A stretch of DNA of 49,738 nucleotides, from the NCBI GenBank assembly GCA_001650895.1, contig LXYH01000014.1, positions 4,228 through 53,965 of the forward strand. The letters run 5' to 3'. A model generated the notes under the pieces. The model was given only the letters and a program-made list of their open reading frames with translations. It had not been told where the DNA came from and ran no database searches. The translations under genes were made by a program, and so were the position numbers. This DNA is from Rhodobacteraceae bacterium EhC02 (lineage in GTDB: Bacteria > Pseudomonadota > Alphaproteobacteria > Rhodobacterales > Rhodobacteraceae). Below are positions 9,620-19,874 of this stretch, piece after piece; within the stretch, counting starts at the first letter, position 1, and every line of letters starts with the position of its first letter.

Positions 9620-10668
9620 TGCGGATCGCCACGTATAACGTGGAATGGTTCAATTCCCTGTTCGATGATGCAGGCCAGCCTCTGGCCGATGATGCGCCCT
9701 CGGGCCGTTACGGCATCAGCCGGTTTCGCCAGCTTGAGGCGCTGGGGATCGTCTTTACCGCGCTGGATGCCGATGTGGTCATGGTGATCGAGGCGCCGGA
9801 TCACAACGGCAAGCGGTCCACCGTGACAGCGCTGCAGGCCTTTGCACATGCGTTCGATTTGCGCTGCAAGGCGGCGATCATGGGATTTCCCAATGATACG
9901 CAGCAGGAAATCGCGCTGATGTATGATCCGTTTGTCGTGGATCCGCGCCATGATCCCAAGGGAGAGGCGACGGGCAAGAAAGGGTCGGACGCGGACCCTC
10001 GGTTCGACGGGGTGTTCCGCATCGACCTTGATCTGGACGGAAGCGAGGATCTGATCAGCTTTTCCAAACCGCCGCTGGAACTTGAGGTGGCGACGATGGA
10101 TGGCGTGATCTTTCGCATGATCGGGGCGCATCTGAAATCCAAGGCGCCCCATGGCGCGCGCGGGCGCGATGCGGTGATGCGACTGGCCATCGCCAACCGG
10201 CGCAAGCAGCAGGCACAGGCGGTCTGGCTGCGGCGCCGCGTGGCCCGCCACCTGGAAGAAGGTGATCCGCTGATCGTGCTGGGTGATCTGAATGACGGTC
10301 CGGGGCTGGATGAATATGAGGGGCTTTTCGGGCGGTCCTCGGTCGAGGTGGTGATGGGCGAGGCGGGGCAGGGCACCCCGGCAGAGGGCTGTCTGTTCGA
10401 TCCGCATGCAAGACAGGCGGTGCAGCGGCGCCCCGGCGTGGCAAGCCCCACGACGGCGCGCTTCTATATCCAGCATCAGGACCGCTATCTCGAAGCGCTG
10501 CTCGATTACATCATGATCTCGCCCGACCTGATGGACCGGCAGCCGCGCTGGCGCATCTGGCATCCGTTCCATGATCCGGCCTGCTGGAAGGTGCCGGAGT
10601 TGCGCGATGCGCTGATCGACGCCTCTGACCATTACCCGGTGACGCTTGATATTGATCTGGCACCTTAA
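9619..10668 (+). CDS. endonuclease/exonuclease/phosphatase-family enzyme
   Basis: A 349-residue member of the Mg-dependent EEP fold (nucleases, sphingomyelinases, phosphatases). Visible motifs in order are MRIATYNVEWFN (Asn ligand), DADVVMVIEA (Glu ligand), VIFRMIGAHLKSK, the GDLND pair and the terminal SDHYPV with catalytic Asp-His. There is no signal peptide, so it is predicted to be cytoplasmic. The substrate cannot be read from sequence. It overlaps the J-domain gene by one base, and its own end overlaps no real gene. Confidence 0.87.
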   Translation: MRIATYNVEWFNSLFDDAGQPLADDAPSGRYGISRFRQLEALGIVFTALDADVVMVIEAPDHNGKRSTVTALQAFAHAFDLRCKAAIMGFPNDTQQEIALMYDPFVVDPRHDPKGEATGKKGSDADPRFDGVFRIDLDLDGSEDLISFSKPPLELEVATMDGVIFRMIGAHLKSKAPHGARGRDAVMRLAIANRRKQQAQAVWLRRRVARHLEEGDPLIVLGDLNDGPGLDEYEGLFGRSSVEVVMGEAGQGTPAEGCLFDPHARQAVQRRPGVASPTTARFYIQHQDRYLEALLDYIMISPDLMDRQPRWRIWHPFHDPACWKVPELRDALIDASDHYPVTLDIDLAP

Positions 10669-10699
10669 AACGGATCGCGATTCATCCTATATTGGCGGA

Positions 10700-11104
10700 A
10701 TGAGACATGGTTTCGCCCTTGCCGCCGTTCTGTCCATTGGCCTGTCACTTGCCCCCGCGCAGGCGCAGGACAGCGATGCGCCCGCGCCTGTGCTGCCCGA
10801 GGGGCAGGAGTCTGATCAGGGGCAAAGCCTGATGGAGCGCGGGGCGCGCATGTTCCTGGAGGGGATGCGCCGCGAGATGGAGCCCGCCCTGGAGGACCTG
10901 CGCGGCCTGATCGTCGAAATGGGGCCCGCGATGCAGCAATTCATGCGCGACATGGGGCCGGCCATGGCGGAGCTTCTGGGCCGGATCGACGATCTGTCAG
11001 CCTATGAGGCGCCCGTATTGCTGCCGAATGGCGATATCCTGATCCGCCGCAAACCGGAAAGCGGACCCTTGCCGCCACCGGCGGAAGGCGAAATCGACAT
11101 CTGA
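10700..11104 (+). CDS. exported Met/Glu-rich protein of unknown function
   Basis: A 134-residue secreted protein: signal peptide MRHGFALAAVLSIGLSLAPAQA, an acidic linker, then an amphipathic helical region with repeated MEPALEDL / MGPAMQQF / MGPAMAEL units at about 55-100, and a conserved-looking end YEAPVLLPNGDILIRRK. There are no nucleotide-binding motifs. I chose the ATG at 10700 because it begins the signal peptide; an upstream in-frame start at 10646 lies inside the previous gene and lacks a signal. The ribosome site is weak (GGCGGA). Probably periplasmic; function unknown. Confidence 0.72.
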   Translation: MRHGFALAAVLSIGLSLAPAQAQDSDAPAPVLPEGQESDQGQSLMERGARMFLEGMRREMEPALEDLRGLIVEMGPAMQQFMRDMGPAMAELLGRIDDLSAYEAPVLLPNGDILIRRKPESGPLPPPAEGEIDI

Positions 11105-11119
11105 CGCCTTGATCCGGGA

Positions 11120-12664
11120 TCAGCCCCTGATGCGCACATCCGTCTGTGCGCCCAGCGACGCCGCCAGCGATATGAACCGCGCTTCGGCCACTTCGCCGTA
11201 AAGGTCGCCGGCAGAGCCGCTCAGATGCAGCTCCAGCAGTTTTTTCTTGGGAAACCAGCGCATTTCGCCCATGGGTGCGTCGCGTTGCAGCCAGAGCATC
11301 GCGCCAAAGCGCATGGCCTTGCCCACGACTTCGGCCTGATGGATCGCGGCCTCGTCCAGCAGGCGGAACATCGGCTCGAACCGTGTGCCCTCGCGCTTGT
11401 TGGAATAGCGATGCAGCAGCGCCAGCCCCAGGAAGACGCGTTCGGAATGTTTCAAACCGCCCAGGTTGGCGCGGGTGGCGTTGTCGAAGCAGACTTCGGC
11501 GCGGTAATCGGGATGGGCCCGCCAGCTGACATCATGCAGAAGGCAGGCGGCCTGGATCAGGCGCTTGCGTTCGAGAGAGGCGGATTTGAAAAGCGGCAGG
11601 ATGAAGTTGTAAAGCTGCTTGCCGAAACCGGGGATGCGGGCGTCCTTGGCCTCGGCGAAATAGCACGATTCGATCAGCGGATCGCGATCGCGCAAGGACT
11701 GCGGCATCTGTTCATACAGCATCCCCTCGCGGATCCCGTAACTTGATACGGCGATGTCGCGCGGGTGGAAGGTCTTGACCACGGCCTTCAGTACTTCGCA
11801 GGCCAGCGGAACAAGGTCCATCCGGGCGGCGGAGACGCCGCAGCGGGTGCGCAATTCGACGGGGTCGTTCTGGCGGATGTATTCGATCGTGGCCGAGATG
11901 GATTTCGCGCTCATGCGGTATTCATGCAGCACGTGCAGCGGGTAGCCGCGCCGCTCCATGTCGATGCGCGCGATGGCGCGCCATGACCCGCCGACAAGGA
12001 ACAGGCGGTTCTTCTGGGGGCCAAGGGTTTCGGCCAGCCCTTCGAGGATGGACTTGATATGCGCCTTGCGGCCCTTTTTGCCACCGGGCACCGCGCGCAG
12101 TTTCAGCGGCCCCAGGGGCGATGTGACGCGACGGCCCACACGCCCGCCCGATATCTCGGCCAGTTCCATCGAGGCGCCGCCGATATCACAGACCAGCCCG
12201 TATGATCCGGGCCAGCCCAGCAGCACGCCCTGCGCCGAAAGGCGCGCCTCTTCCTCGCCGTCGATCACCCACAGCTTCAGCCCGGTCTCGGCTTCGATCA
12301 GGGCCTGGAATTCGGCGCCATCCTCGGCCTCGCGCATGGCGGCGGTGGCAACGGCGGTCAGTGGGGCAATCCCCATGCCGTCGGCCAGTTTCTGAAAACG
12401 GCGCAGCGCGTTGAGTGCGCGAATGCGGCCCTGCGGGTTCAGCCTGCCGGTTTCGGCCAGCCCTTCGCCCAGGGCGCACATGATCTTTTCGTTGTAGAAA
12501 TAGGCAGGCGAGCGCGCGGCGCCGTCGAACACCACAAGGCGCACGGAGTTCGATCCGACATCCACAACGCCCACCCGTGACAGGGCACGCGAGGAGGCGT
12601 CGTTGAACAGGGGTCGCCCGAACGGGCCCCAGTCATGTGGGGCGGGGTCTGTGGTGCCGTCCAT
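11120..12664 (-). CDS. ppx: exopolyphosphatase, Ppx/GppA family
   Basis: Hydrolyses terminal phosphate from inorganic polyphosphate (or pppGpp, in GppA relatives). The 514-residue protein has the actin-like ATPase-fold motifs VGVVDVGSNSVRLVVFDG and CDIGGASMEL, followed by a C-terminal HD-type helical region (CLLHDVSWRAHPDY). It lies 50 bases downstream of ppk1 on the same strand, the usual kinase-phosphatase pair. A TTG-initiated longer frame begins at 12718 overlapping the ppk1 end; the ATG at 12664, with AAGGAAAG upstream, is preferred. The 3' end is convergent with the exported protein gene, 15 bases apart. Confidence 0.92.
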   Translation of the reverse strand: MDGTTDPAPHDWGPFGRPLFNDASSRALSRVGVVDVGSNSVRLVVFDGAARSPAYFYNEKIMCALGEGLAETGRLNPQGRIRALNALRRFQKLADGMGIAPLTAVATAAMREAEDGAEFQALIEAETGLKLWVIDGEEEARLSAQGVLLGWPGSYGLVCDIGGASMELAEISGGRVGRRVTSPLGPLKLRAVPGGKKGRKAHIKSILEGLAETLGPQKNRLFLVGGSWRAIARIDMERRGYPLHVLHEYRMSAKSISATIEYIRQNDPVELRTRCGVSAARMDLVPLACEVLKAVVKTFHPRDIAVSSYGIREGMLYEQMPQSLRDRDPLIESCYFAEAKDARIPGFGKQLYNFILPLFKSASLERKRLIQAACLLHDVSWRAHPDYRAEVCFDNATRANLGGLKHSERVFLGLALLHRYSNKREGTRFEPMFRLLDEAAIHQAEVVGKAMRFGAMLWLQRDAPMGEMRWFPKKKLLELHLSGSAGDLYGEVAEARFISLAASLGAQTDVRIRG

Positions 12665-12714
12665 GCCGTCTTTCCTTGGTCCGTCCCCTAAATGCGCCGG
12701 AACGGGCGGCAAGG

Positions 12715-14889
12715 TCAATAATCCGTATGGGTGAGTTTCGGTACGTCACCCGCGCCGGCAGAGCCGCGGCCCGACAACGAGGGGTTTTCCATGAAGAAGC
12801 GGTGACAGTTGAAGGCGAACTCGCCTTCGGGCACCTCGGCACGCTTGAAATGCCCGTCCGGCAGCATCACCCAGCTTTGCGCCACATCAGCCATGTTGGC
12901 CGCCATGATCTGGCTGACGATCTGTGCCTTGACGGTCGGATTCTCGATCTCGACCAGGGTTTCCACCCGGCGGTTCAGGTTGCGGCCCATCCAGTCGGCC
13001 GAACTGATATAGACCCGCGCCTTTTTCGAGGGCAGCCCATGCCCGTTGCCGAAACAGACGATACGCGAATGTTCCAGGAAACGCCCGATGATGGATTTGA
13101 CCCGGATGTTTTCCGACAGGCCCTTGATGCCGGGGCGCAGCCCGCAGATGCCACGGATCACAAGGCTGATCTTCACGCCCCCCTGCGAGGCCGCGTAAAG
13201 CGCGTCGATCACCTCGGGGTCGATCAACGAGTTCATCTTGGCCCAGATCTCGGCCGGGCGGCCTTCTTTGGCGTGTTCGATCTCGGCTGCGATCATCTCG
13301 AGCAGGCGCGGCTTGAGGCTGATGGGCGAGATCGCAAGATTGTCCAGCTGCTCCGGTTGGGCATAGCCCGACAGGTAGTTGAACACCTTTGTCGCATCGC
13401 GCCCCAGCTTCGGATCGCAGGTGAACAGCGACAGGTCGGTGTAGATGCGCGCGGTGATCGGGTGGTAGTTGCCGGTGCCGTAATGGGTATAGGTGACCAG
13501 GCTGTCACCCTCGCGGCGCACAACGGTGCTGATTTTCGCGTGCGTTTTCAGGTCGATGAAGCCGTAGACGACATGCGCGCCCGCGCGTTCCAGCCGGCGG
13601 GACTGGCGGATGTTGGCGGCCTCGTCGAACCGGGCCTTCAGCTCCACCAGCGCGGTGACGGATTTGCCTTCCTCGGCGGCTTCGCACAGCGCCTCGACAA
13701 TGGGCGAGTTGCGCGATGTGCGGTAAAGCGTCTGCTTGATCGCCACCACGTCGGGATCGTGCGCAGCCTGTTGCAGAAAGCGCACCACCATGTCGAAGGT
13801 CTCGTAGGGGTGATGCAGCAGCATGTCCTTCTGGCGCATGGCCGCGAACATGTCGCCGTCATGGTCCTGCACCCGTTCGGGCACGCGCGGGGTGAAGATG
13901 GGCCACAGAAGGTCGGGCCGTGCGTCCAGCACCAGTTCCTTGACATCGGCGATGCCGATCATGCCATCGACCTCGACCACCTCGTCGGCATCGACATGCA
14001 ACTCTTCCATGATGACCGTCCGCAGCGCCTCGGGGGCGCCGGCGGTGATCTTCATGCGCACCACCTCGCCGCGGCGGCGGCGTTTCAGGGCGGTTTCGAA
14101 CTCGCGCACCAGGTCTTCGGCTTCTTCCTCGACTTCCAGATCGCTGTCGCGCAGCACGCGGAAGGCGCAATGGCCCTTGAGGTCATAGCCGGGAAAGAGG
14201 CTGTCGACATGCAGCAGCAGCACATCCTCCAGCGGCAGGAAACGATGCGCGCCTTCCGAGGAGGGCAGGGGCACGAAGCGCGCGATCTGCGCGGGAATCG
14301 GCAGCAGCGCGCGCAGGGGCCGCTTGTCACGGCGGCGCTGCAGTTGCAGCGCAAGGCTGAAGCCGGTGTTCGGGATGAAAGGAAAGGGGTGCGCCGGGTC
14401 GATGGCCAGCGGCGACAGCACGGGAAAGACGTTGTTGAGAAAGATCGCCTCGAGCGCGGCGCGATCTTCTTGCGACAGGGTGTTGCGGTCCAGGATGGTG
14501 ATCCGCTCGGCCTCCATCTGGCGGCGCAATTCGTCGAAGACGGATTGCTGGCGCTGCATCAGGTGGCGCGCATCCTCGTTGATCAGCACCAGCTGTTCGG
14601 CCGGTGTCAGCCCGTCCGCGGCGGGTGTGACGTTTCCGGCATGGGCCAATTCCCGCAGGCCCGCCACGCGCACCGTGTAGAATTCGTCAAGATTGGTCGC
14701 CGAAATCGACAGAAAGCGAAGGCGCTCCAGCAGCGGCACGCGGGGATTTTCCGCCTCTTCCAGCACACGCCAGTTGAAGCCCAGCCAGCTGAGTTCGCGG
14801 TTGTAGAAGCGGCCCGGCCCGGTCAGGTCCAGATCCTGGATCGTCAGCGGGGGGTCGAATGGCGCCGTAAGGAAATCTGCATGTGTCAT
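12715..14889 (-). CDS. ppk1: polyphosphate kinase 1
   Basis: Reversibly transfers the gamma-phosphate of ATP to growing polyphosphate. The 724-residue protein matches PPK1 in length and order: N-terminal domain starting [20 protein letters not shown] (about 28-47), head domain, and two phospholipase-D-like catalytic domains. The autophosphorylated His is probably His450 in LKTHAK, and the second essential His is His607 in FLEHSRI; TGNYH and SSADWMGRN motifs are also present. It is co-oriented with hdaA upstream (34 bases) and ppx downstream. Confidence 0.97.
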   Translation of the reverse strand: MTHADFLTAPFDPPLTIQDLDLTGPGRFYNRELSWLGFNWRVLEEAENPRVPLLERLRFLSISATNLDEFYTVRVAGLRELAHAGNVTPAADGLTPAEQLVLINEDARHLMQRQQSVFDELRRQMEAERITILDRNTLSQEDRAALEAIFLNNVFPVLSPLAIDPAHPFPFIPNTGFSLALQLQRRRDKRPLRALLPIPAQIARFVPLPSSEGAHRFLPLEDVLLLHVDSLFPGYDLKGHCAFRVLRDSDLEVEEEAEDLVREFETALKRRRRGEVVRMKITAGAPEALRTVIMEELHVDADEVVEVDGMIGIADVKELVLDARPDLLWPIFTPRVPERVQDHDGDMFAAMRQKDMLLHHPYETFDMVVRFLQQAAHDPDVVAIKQTLYRTSRNSPIVEALCEAAEEGKSVTALVELKARFDEAANIRQSRRLERAGAHVVYGFIDLKTHAKISTVVRREGDSLVTYTHYGTGNYHPITARIYTDLSLFTCDPKLGRDATKVFNYLSGYAQPEQLDNLAISPISLKPRLLEMIAAEIEHAKEGRPAEIWAKMNSLIDPEVIDALYAASQGGVKISLVIRGICGLRPGIKGLSENIRVKSIIGRFLEHSRIVCFGNGHGLPSKKARVYISSADWMGRNLNRRVETLVEIENPTVKAQIVSQIMAANMADVAQSWVMLPDGHFKRAEVPEGEFAFNCHRFFMENPSLSGRGSAGAGDVPKLTHTDY

Positions 14890-14923
14890 GAGCGGCTTAT
14901 GCTGCCTGATTGTGACGGTTTGA

Positions 14924-15640
14924 TTACCGATGCTGCCCGTGGTCGGACGAATTGTCCAGCAGGCCCGGTTGCATGACCCGTTCCAGCACTTCGGCGGCCA
15001 GTTTGCGGTTCAACGGGCGGCCCTGGTCCAGGGCGGCCGCATCCATTGCCACGACCAGCGCCTGTGCGCTGTCGAAGGCCCGGTTCATATGCGTGACAAG
15101 ATAGGGGATCGTGTCCGGGGTCGGAACCAGTTGCCGATCCGCAAAGAGCTTTGCCAGAACAGCCGACAGCAGGCGATCATCCGGCGCGTCCAGTCGTGTC
15201 GCGGTGGTGCCCTGCATCCGGCTGGCCAGGTCCGGCAGGGCCAGCCCCCAGCGCGCCGCGGGGCGGTCTGCGGTCATCAGCAGGGCGTGGCCCTCGGCCA
15301 GGACAAGGTTGTGCAGGTGGAACATCGCGTTCTCTGCGGCGCTGTTTCCCGCGATCAGGACGACATCCTCGATCGCGACATGCCCGCGCGCCAGCGCCGG
15401 AACATCGGCATCGGGCAGGTCGGTGGCCTTGATGATCCGCGCGCCCGAGGCTGCGGCCCAGACATGCACCAGATGCGTCTTGCCCGATCCCTTGGGACCC
15501 TCCAGCACCAGCTTGCGCCCCGGCCAGTTCTGCCATCCCTCGATCAGGGCGACGGCCATCGCATTGGCGGGGGTCACGAAGAAATCCTCGCGCCCCTGTG
15601 CGGCGCGCACGGGCAGGTCGAAACTGAGTTGGCGATGCAT
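14924..15640 (-). CDS. hdaA: DnaA-inactivating AAA+ protein HdaA
   Basis: A DnaA-like ATPase without the DnaA DNA-binding domain, which with the DNA clamp promotes ATP hydrolysis by DnaA and so limits re-initiation (regulatory inactivation of DnaA). The 238-residue protein starts [11 protein letters not shown], giving a clamp-binding QLSFDLP motif at residues 4-10; Walker A is [10 protein letters not shown]; a Walker-B-like HVAIEDVVL and an arginine-containing LASRMQG follow. A GTG one codon earlier (15643) is possible. ATG 15640 overlaps the AI-2E permease stop (TGATG), so translation is coupled. Confidence 0.9.
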   Translation of the reverse strand: MHRQLSFDLPVRAAQGREDFFVTPANAMAVALIEGWQNWPGRKLVLEGPKGSGKTHLVHVWAAASGARIIKATDLPDADVPALARGHVAIEDVVLIAGNSAAENAMFHLHNLVLAEGHALLMTADRPAARWGLALPDLASRMQGTTATRLDAPDDRLLSAVLAKLFADRQLVPTPDTIPYLVTHMNRAFDSAQALVVAMDAAALDQGRPLNRKLAAEVLERVMQPGLLDNSSDHGQHR

Positions 15641-16707
15641 CACTCGTCCCTGTTCAGGTCGATGCCGCGATAGAGCAGGCTGCTCTTGTAGCCGCCGATC
15701 CCGAAACGGGCGACGACGCCGATGACGGCGGCGACCGGCACCGCGACCAGCATGCCGACGAAGCCGAAGATCGAGCCAAAGACCGACAGGGCGAAGATCA
15801 GCCAGACCGGATGCAGGCCGACCGAACTGCCGACCAGGCGCGGGGTCAGAACATTGCCTTCAACCACTTGTCCCAGAACGAAAATGCCCGCGACCAGCCC
15901 GATGGACACCCAGTCGCCCCAGAACTGGAACAGCGCAAGGCCGATCGCCAGCGCCCCGCCGACCAGTGCGCCGACATAGGGAATGAAGGTCACAAGCCCC
16001 GCCAGCGCGCCGACGATCAGGCCGAATTGCAGCCCCACAAGCATCAGCGCCACGGCGTAGTAGGTGCCAAGGATCAGGCTGACCGTGCCCATGCCGCGGA
16101 TGAAACTGGCCAGCGTCCGGTCGATCTCGACCGCAAGCGCGCGGATCGTGGGGGCATGATCGCGCGGCAGCAGATCGTCGATCCGCGCCACCATGTTGTC
16201 CCAGTCATAGAGCAGGTAGAAGGCCACCACGGGTACGATCACGAACAGAAGGACGATGCTTACCAGCGAGTTGACCGAGGTCAGCACCGTGTTCAGCAAT
16301 TCGCCGCCCCGTTCCCGGATCGTCTCGCCGACCGAGATCAGCGACTGGCGCAGCACCGATTCCTGGTCCACGATCGAAGGGAACTTGACGGTCAGAAAGG
16401 CTTGCAGGTCCTGGAACAGCTTTGGCGCTGTCTCGAACAGCGAGACGGCCTGCTGCACCAGAAGCGGCACCACCAGCAATGCCATCAACACAAAGACCAG
16501 CACCGCGCTCAGCGTGATGACGGTGGTCGCCACCGCCCGCGATGCCCCAAGGCGTTCCAGCCTGTCGGCGATGGGATCGAGAAAATAGGCGATGGCGCCG
16601 CCCAGAACGAAGGGCAGGATCACATCTCCGAGGAACCAGAGAATGACAAGAAAGGCCGCCGTGGCGATGCCCCAGTAACGGATCTGATCTTTGACTGGCA
16701 GGGCCAT
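15640..16707 (-). CDS. AI-2E/PerM-family permease
   Basis: A 355-residue inner-membrane protein with about eight transmembrane helices and the family's central periplasmic/amphipathic region (about 90-150, with ETIRERGGELL). The segment FIPYVGALVGGALAIGLAL and the motif VEGNVLTPRLVG are typical of this family, members of which export autoinducer-2 or act as Na+/H+ antiporters; the substrate here is unknown. AAGGAG five bases before ATG 16707 fixes the start. It is the first gene of a permease-hdaA-ppk1-ppx run and divergent from proS. Confidence 0.92.
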   Translation of the reverse strand: MALPVKDQIRYWGIATAAFLVILWFLGDVILPFVLGGAIAYFLDPIADRLERLGASRAVATTVITLSAVLVFVLMALLVVPLLVQQAVSLFETAPKLFQDLQAFLTVKFPSIVDQESVLRQSLISVGETIRERGGELLNTVLTSVNSLVSIVLLFVIVPVVAFYLLYDWDNMVARIDDLLPRDHAPTIRALAVEIDRTLASFIRGMGTVSLILGTYYAVALMLVGLQFGLIVGALAGLVTFIPYVGALVGGALAIGLALFQFWGDWVSIGLVAGIFVLGQVVEGNVLTPRLVGSSVGLHPVWLIFALSVFGSIFGFVGMLVAVPVAAVIGVVARFGIGGYKSSLLYRGIDLNRDE

Positions 16708-16844
16708 GCGCACTCCTTGCGATTGCGATCTATGTCGCGCGTCATGGGCCGCAATTCAAGACCCGTCCTTGCCGGATCAGAGGCGTGAACGCGCTGCAGG
16801 GCGCGCACCGATCCGGCTGCAGCCCGGTCTGGCCGCCGGGAATG

Positions 16845-16860
16845 GTATGGAATTCCATAC
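16845..16860. promoter_or_regulatory. palindromic operator candidate
   Basis: GTATGGAATTCCATAC is a perfect 16-base palindrome, extended by GGTAT on the left (from 16844) and ATACC (16862-16866) on the right. Further GTATGG and GTATG units occur at 16898-16907. Such clustering suggests binding of a dimeric repressor; the regulator is unknown. Confidence 0.45.
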
Positions 16861-16917
16861 TATACCAAAGCCTAGGAATGCCCCATCTGGTGAAAGCGTA
16901 TGGTATGTAACGGTTCC

Positions 16918-16950
16918 GAACCGACACGCCTGTAAAAAGGCTGTCGGTTC
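16918..16950. promoter_or_regulatory. strong hairpin in proS upstream region
   Basis: GAACCGACA + GCC pairs with GGC + TGTCGGTTC with one bulged C and loop TGTAAAAA. Its left arm also forms an alternative pairing with CGGTTC at 16911-16916, so two mutually exclusive structures are possible. There is no T-run on either strand. Confidence 0.45.
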
Positions 16951-17111
16951 ATGTTTGCGAACGCGCGGTGCCACTGTGTCTTTGGTGGCACCGCATCCGC
17001 AATCGGCCACCGCGCCATGACCACAGCCCCCTCTGATCCTGTCCCATCGCGCTTGCCTGATCCGCCCCTCTGCCCTAAACCGGCGCAAACGCCAAACCCG
17101 AGGGGCCCATC

Positions 17112-18443
17112 ATGCGTCTGACGCGCTACTTCCTGCCTGTTCTGAAAGAAAATCCCGCCGAAGCACAGATTGTCAGCCACCGCTTGATGCTGCGGGCCGG
17201 GATGATCAAGCAAAGTGCTGCAGGGATCTATTCCTGGCTGCCGCTGGGTTTCAAGGTGCTGCGCCGGATCGAGCAGATCGTGCACGAAGAGCAGGTCCGC
17301 GCGGGCCATATCCCGATGCTGATGCCGACGCTTCAGCCTGCGGACCTGTGGCGCGAAAGCGGGCGCTATGACGATTACGGGCAGGAGATGCTGCGCATCA
17401 CCGACCGACAGGACCGCGACATGCTCTATGGTCCCACCAACGAGGAGATGATCACCGACATCTTCCGCGCCCATGTGGGCAGCTACAAGGACCTGCCGCT
17501 GACCCTCTATCACATCCAGTGGAAATTCCGCGACGAGATGCGCCCCCGTTTCGGCGTGATGCGTGGCCGCGAATTCCTGATGAAGGACGGCTACAACTTC
17601 GACGTGGACAAGGATGCGGCGCTGCATGCCTATAACCGCCACCTGGTCAGCTATCTGCGCACCTACGAGCGCATGGGCCTGCAGGCGATCCCGATGCGCG
17701 CCGACAGCGGCCCCATCGGCGGGGATGACACGCATGAATTCCTAGTGCTGGCCGAAACCGGCGAGTCCGAGGTGTTCTATGACAGCCAGATCACCGATCT
17801 GAAGTTCGGCGATCGCGAGATCGACTACGACAGCGTCGATCAGTGCCGCGCCGTGCTGGAGGAATTCACCAGCCGCTATGCGCGCACCGACGAGACCCAT
17901 GACGAGGCCGTGTTCAACCAGATCCCCGAGGAACGCCGCCGCACCGCGCGCGGAATCGAGGTGGGGCAGATCTTCTATTTCGGCACCAAGTATTCCGAAG
18001 CCATGGGCGCCACGGTGCAGACCGCGGATGGCGCCAAGGTGCCGGTGCACATGGGCAGCCACGGTATCGGCGTCAGCCGTCTTGTGGGCGCGATCATCGA
18101 GGCCAGCCATGACGACAAGGGCATCATCTGGCCCGAGGGCGTGACGCCGTATCATTGCGGGATCGTCAACCTCAAGCAGGGCGATGCCGCCGCCGATGCC
18201 GCTTGCGAAGGGCTTTACAAGGCGCTGACCGCCGCCGGTCTGGAGCCGCTTTACGACGACCGCGACGAACGCGCGGGCGCGAAATTCGCAACGATGGACC
18301 TGATCGGTCTGCCCTGGCGCATCACCGTCGGGCCGCGCGGTCTGGCGGCGGGTGTGGTCGAGTTGACCTCGCGCCGGACAGGCGAGAGCGAGGAACTGAC
18401 ACCCGAGGCGGCGATCGCGCGGATCAAGGCGATCTATGCCTGA
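17112..18443 (+). CDS. proS: prolyl-tRNA synthetase, short alphaproteobacterial type
   Basis: Charges tRNA-Pro with proline. At 443 residues it is the short bacterial form found in alphaproteobacteria (HAMAP type 2), lacking the roughly 180-residue editing insertion present in E. coli ProS between motifs 2 and 3. Visible class II features: N-terminal RYFLPV...[14 protein letters not shown], motif 1 around [13 protein letters not shown], motif 2 [20 protein letters not shown], motif 3 [14 protein letters not shown], and the C-terminal anticodon-binding domain. GAGGGG lies about seven bases before the ATG. Copy B of the repeated 3' element follows the stop. Confidence 0.96.
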   Translation: MRLTRYFLPVLKENPAEAQIVSHRLMLRAGMIKQSAAGIYSWLPLGFKVLRRIEQIVHEEQVRAGHIPMLMPTLQPADLWRESGRYDDYGQEMLRITDRQDRDMLYGPTNEEMITDIFRAHVGSYKDLPLTLYHIQWKFRDEMRPRFGVMRGREFLMKDGYNFDVDKDAALHAYNRHLVSYLRTYERMGLQAIPMRADSGPIGGDDTHEFLVLAETGESEVFYDSQITDLKFGDREIDYDSVDQCRAVLEEFTSRYARTDETHDEAVFNQIPEERRRTARGIEVGQIFYFGTKYSEAMGATVQTADGAKVPVHMGSHGIGVSRLVGAIIEASHDDKGIIWPEGVTPYHCGIVNLKQGDAAADAACEGLYKALTAAGLEPLYDDRDERAGAKFATMDLIGLPWRITVGPRGLAAGVVELTSRRTGESEELTPEAAIARIKAIYA

Positions 18444-18473
18444 CCGGATTGTCCGGGGCTGCTGTTGCGCCGT

Positions 18474-18495
18474 GGATATTTGAGGCAAGAAGAAA
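18474..18495 (+). repeat. 3'-end element, copy B
   Basis: GGATATTT, then GAG, then GCAAGAAGAAA. Complete copy, sense orientation, 31 bases after the proS stop. Confidence 0.85.
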
Positions 18496-18581
18496 CGGCG
18501 CGCGGTGGCAGTGATCTGCGCCGCGCGTCTTGACCTTGGCCACGGCGCCGCACAGGTTGCATGGCAGGTAGGGAGCAGCCG

Positions 18582-19874
18582 ATGGCAGGAACGACGCCGC
18601 CTTTCGCGGGATTCGAGTGGATGATCGCCTGGCGCTATCTGCGCGCGCGGCGCGCCGAAGGTGGCGTGTCGGTGATGACATGGATCAGCCTGATCGGAAT
18701 TACCCTCGCGGTCTTTGCGCTGATCGCGACGCTGGCCGTGCGCTCGGGGTTTCGGGCGGAATTCGTGGATACGATCCTCGGCGCCAATGCCCATGTCACG
18801 ATATACGAGGCCGGGCGGATCGACCCCGTATCGGGGCGCATCGACCGCAGTCTGACGGATTACGAGGCGATGGCCGCGGCGCTGCGCAGCGTGCCCGGCG
18901 TCACCCGCACCGCGCCCCTGATCAAGGGTCAGGTCATGGCCAATGCCGTAGGGCGCAATGCGGGGATCGAGGTTTTCGGCATCGCGGCCGAGGATCTGCG
19001 GGGCATTCCGCGTGTCGGCGGCGATGGCGCCCAGGCGCAGGGGGATCTGGACCGTTTCGACGAGGGGATCGCTATCGGGTCCGGCGTGGCGCGCGAGCTG
19101 GGGATCGGTCTGGGCGACCGGATCAGGCTGATCTCGCCCGACGGGGTCAAGACCGCCTTTGGCACCAGCCCCCGGGTCAAGGCCTATGAGGTGGTCTATG
19201 TCTTCACCGCCGGGCGCTGGGATATCGACCGCACCCGCGTCTATCTGCCCTTTGCCGAGGCGCAGAGCTATTTCAACCGCGAGGGCACGGCGGACGAGAT
19301 CGAGGTCATGGTCGCCGCCCCCGAGCGGATCGAGACGCTGGAGATCGCCTTGCTGGAGGCGGCAGGGCCGCGCGCCCAGATCTGGACCTGGCGTGACGCC
19401 AGCGGCGGTTTCCTGCGCGCGCTGGATATCGAGGATAACGTGATGTTCGTGATCCTGTCGATCCTGGTGCTGATCGCGGCGATGAACATCGTCTCGGGGT
19501 TAATCATGCTGGTCAAGAACAAGGGCCGCGATATCGGCATCCTGCGCACCATGGGCCTGACCGAAGGCGCGGTGCTGCGGGTCTTCTTCATCTGCGGGGC
19601 CTTCACTGGCATCATCGGCACCGCAGCCGGGGTGATCCTGGGATGCCTTTTCGCGATCTATATCGATCCGATCTTTTCCTTCGTGAACTACGTGGCGGGT
19701 GGCGGGGTCTGGGACCCTTCGGTGCGCGGCATCTATGCCTTGCCCGCCAAGCTGCAACTGGGCGATGTCCTGTCGGCCGTGGCGCTGTCGCTGGGGCTGT
19801 CCTTCGTGGTCACGATCTTTCCCGCACGGCGCGCCGCGCGGATGAACCCGGTCGAGGCGCTGCGCTATGAGTGA
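18582..19874 (+). CDS. lolC: lipoprotein-releasing ABC transporter permease LolC/LolE
   Basis: Inner-membrane subunit of the complex that extracts outer-membrane lipoproteins and passes them to LolA. The 430-residue protein has the family layout: a cytoplasmic N-terminus ([14 protein letters not shown]), TM1 (about 30-55, [19 protein letters not shown]), a large periplasmic MacB-like domain (about 60-270), and three C-terminal TM helices ending in [17 protein letters not shown]. Only one permease gene is present, so it probably acts as a homodimer (LolF-like). I chose ATG 18582 because GGGAG precedes it by about seven bases; an earlier ATG at 18561 has no such site. Confidence 0.93.
   Translation: MAGTTPPFAGFEWMIAWRYLRARRAEGGVSVMTWISLIGITLAVFALIATLAVRSGFRAEFVDTILGANAHVTIYEAGRIDPVSGRIDRSLTDYEAMAAALRSVPGVTRTAPLIKGQVMANAVGRNAGIEVFGIAAEDLRGIPRVGGDGAQAQGDLDRFDEGIAIGSGVARELGIGLGDRIRLISPDGVKTAFGTSPRVKAYEVVYVFTAGRWDIDRTRVYLPFAEAQSYFNREGTADEIEVMVAAPERIETLEIALLEAAGPRAQIWTWRDASGGFLRALDIEDNVMFVILSILVLIAAMNIVSGLIMLVKNKGRDIGILRTMGLTEGAVLRVFFICGAFTGIIGTAAGVILGCLFAIYIDPIFSFVNYVAGGGVWDPSVRGIYALPAKLQLGDVLSAVALSLGLSFVVTIFPARRAARMNPVEALRYE

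Larger units (their letters stand above)
16708..17111. other. divergent intergenic region rich in inverted repeats
   Basis: No credible gene lies in these 404 bases between the divergent AI-2E permease and proS. It contains a perfect 16-base palindrome (16845-16860), CGGTTC-C-GAACCG (16911-16923), a 12-pair hairpin (16918-16950) and a ten-pair hairpin (16965-16994). Promoters for both flanking genes must lie here, but I cannot place them confidently. Confidence 0.6.

Noticed and set aside
16742-16927. A 61-codon minus-strand open frame in the proS upstream region
   Set aside because: It spans the palindromes, lacks a ribosome site, and has random-looking composition.
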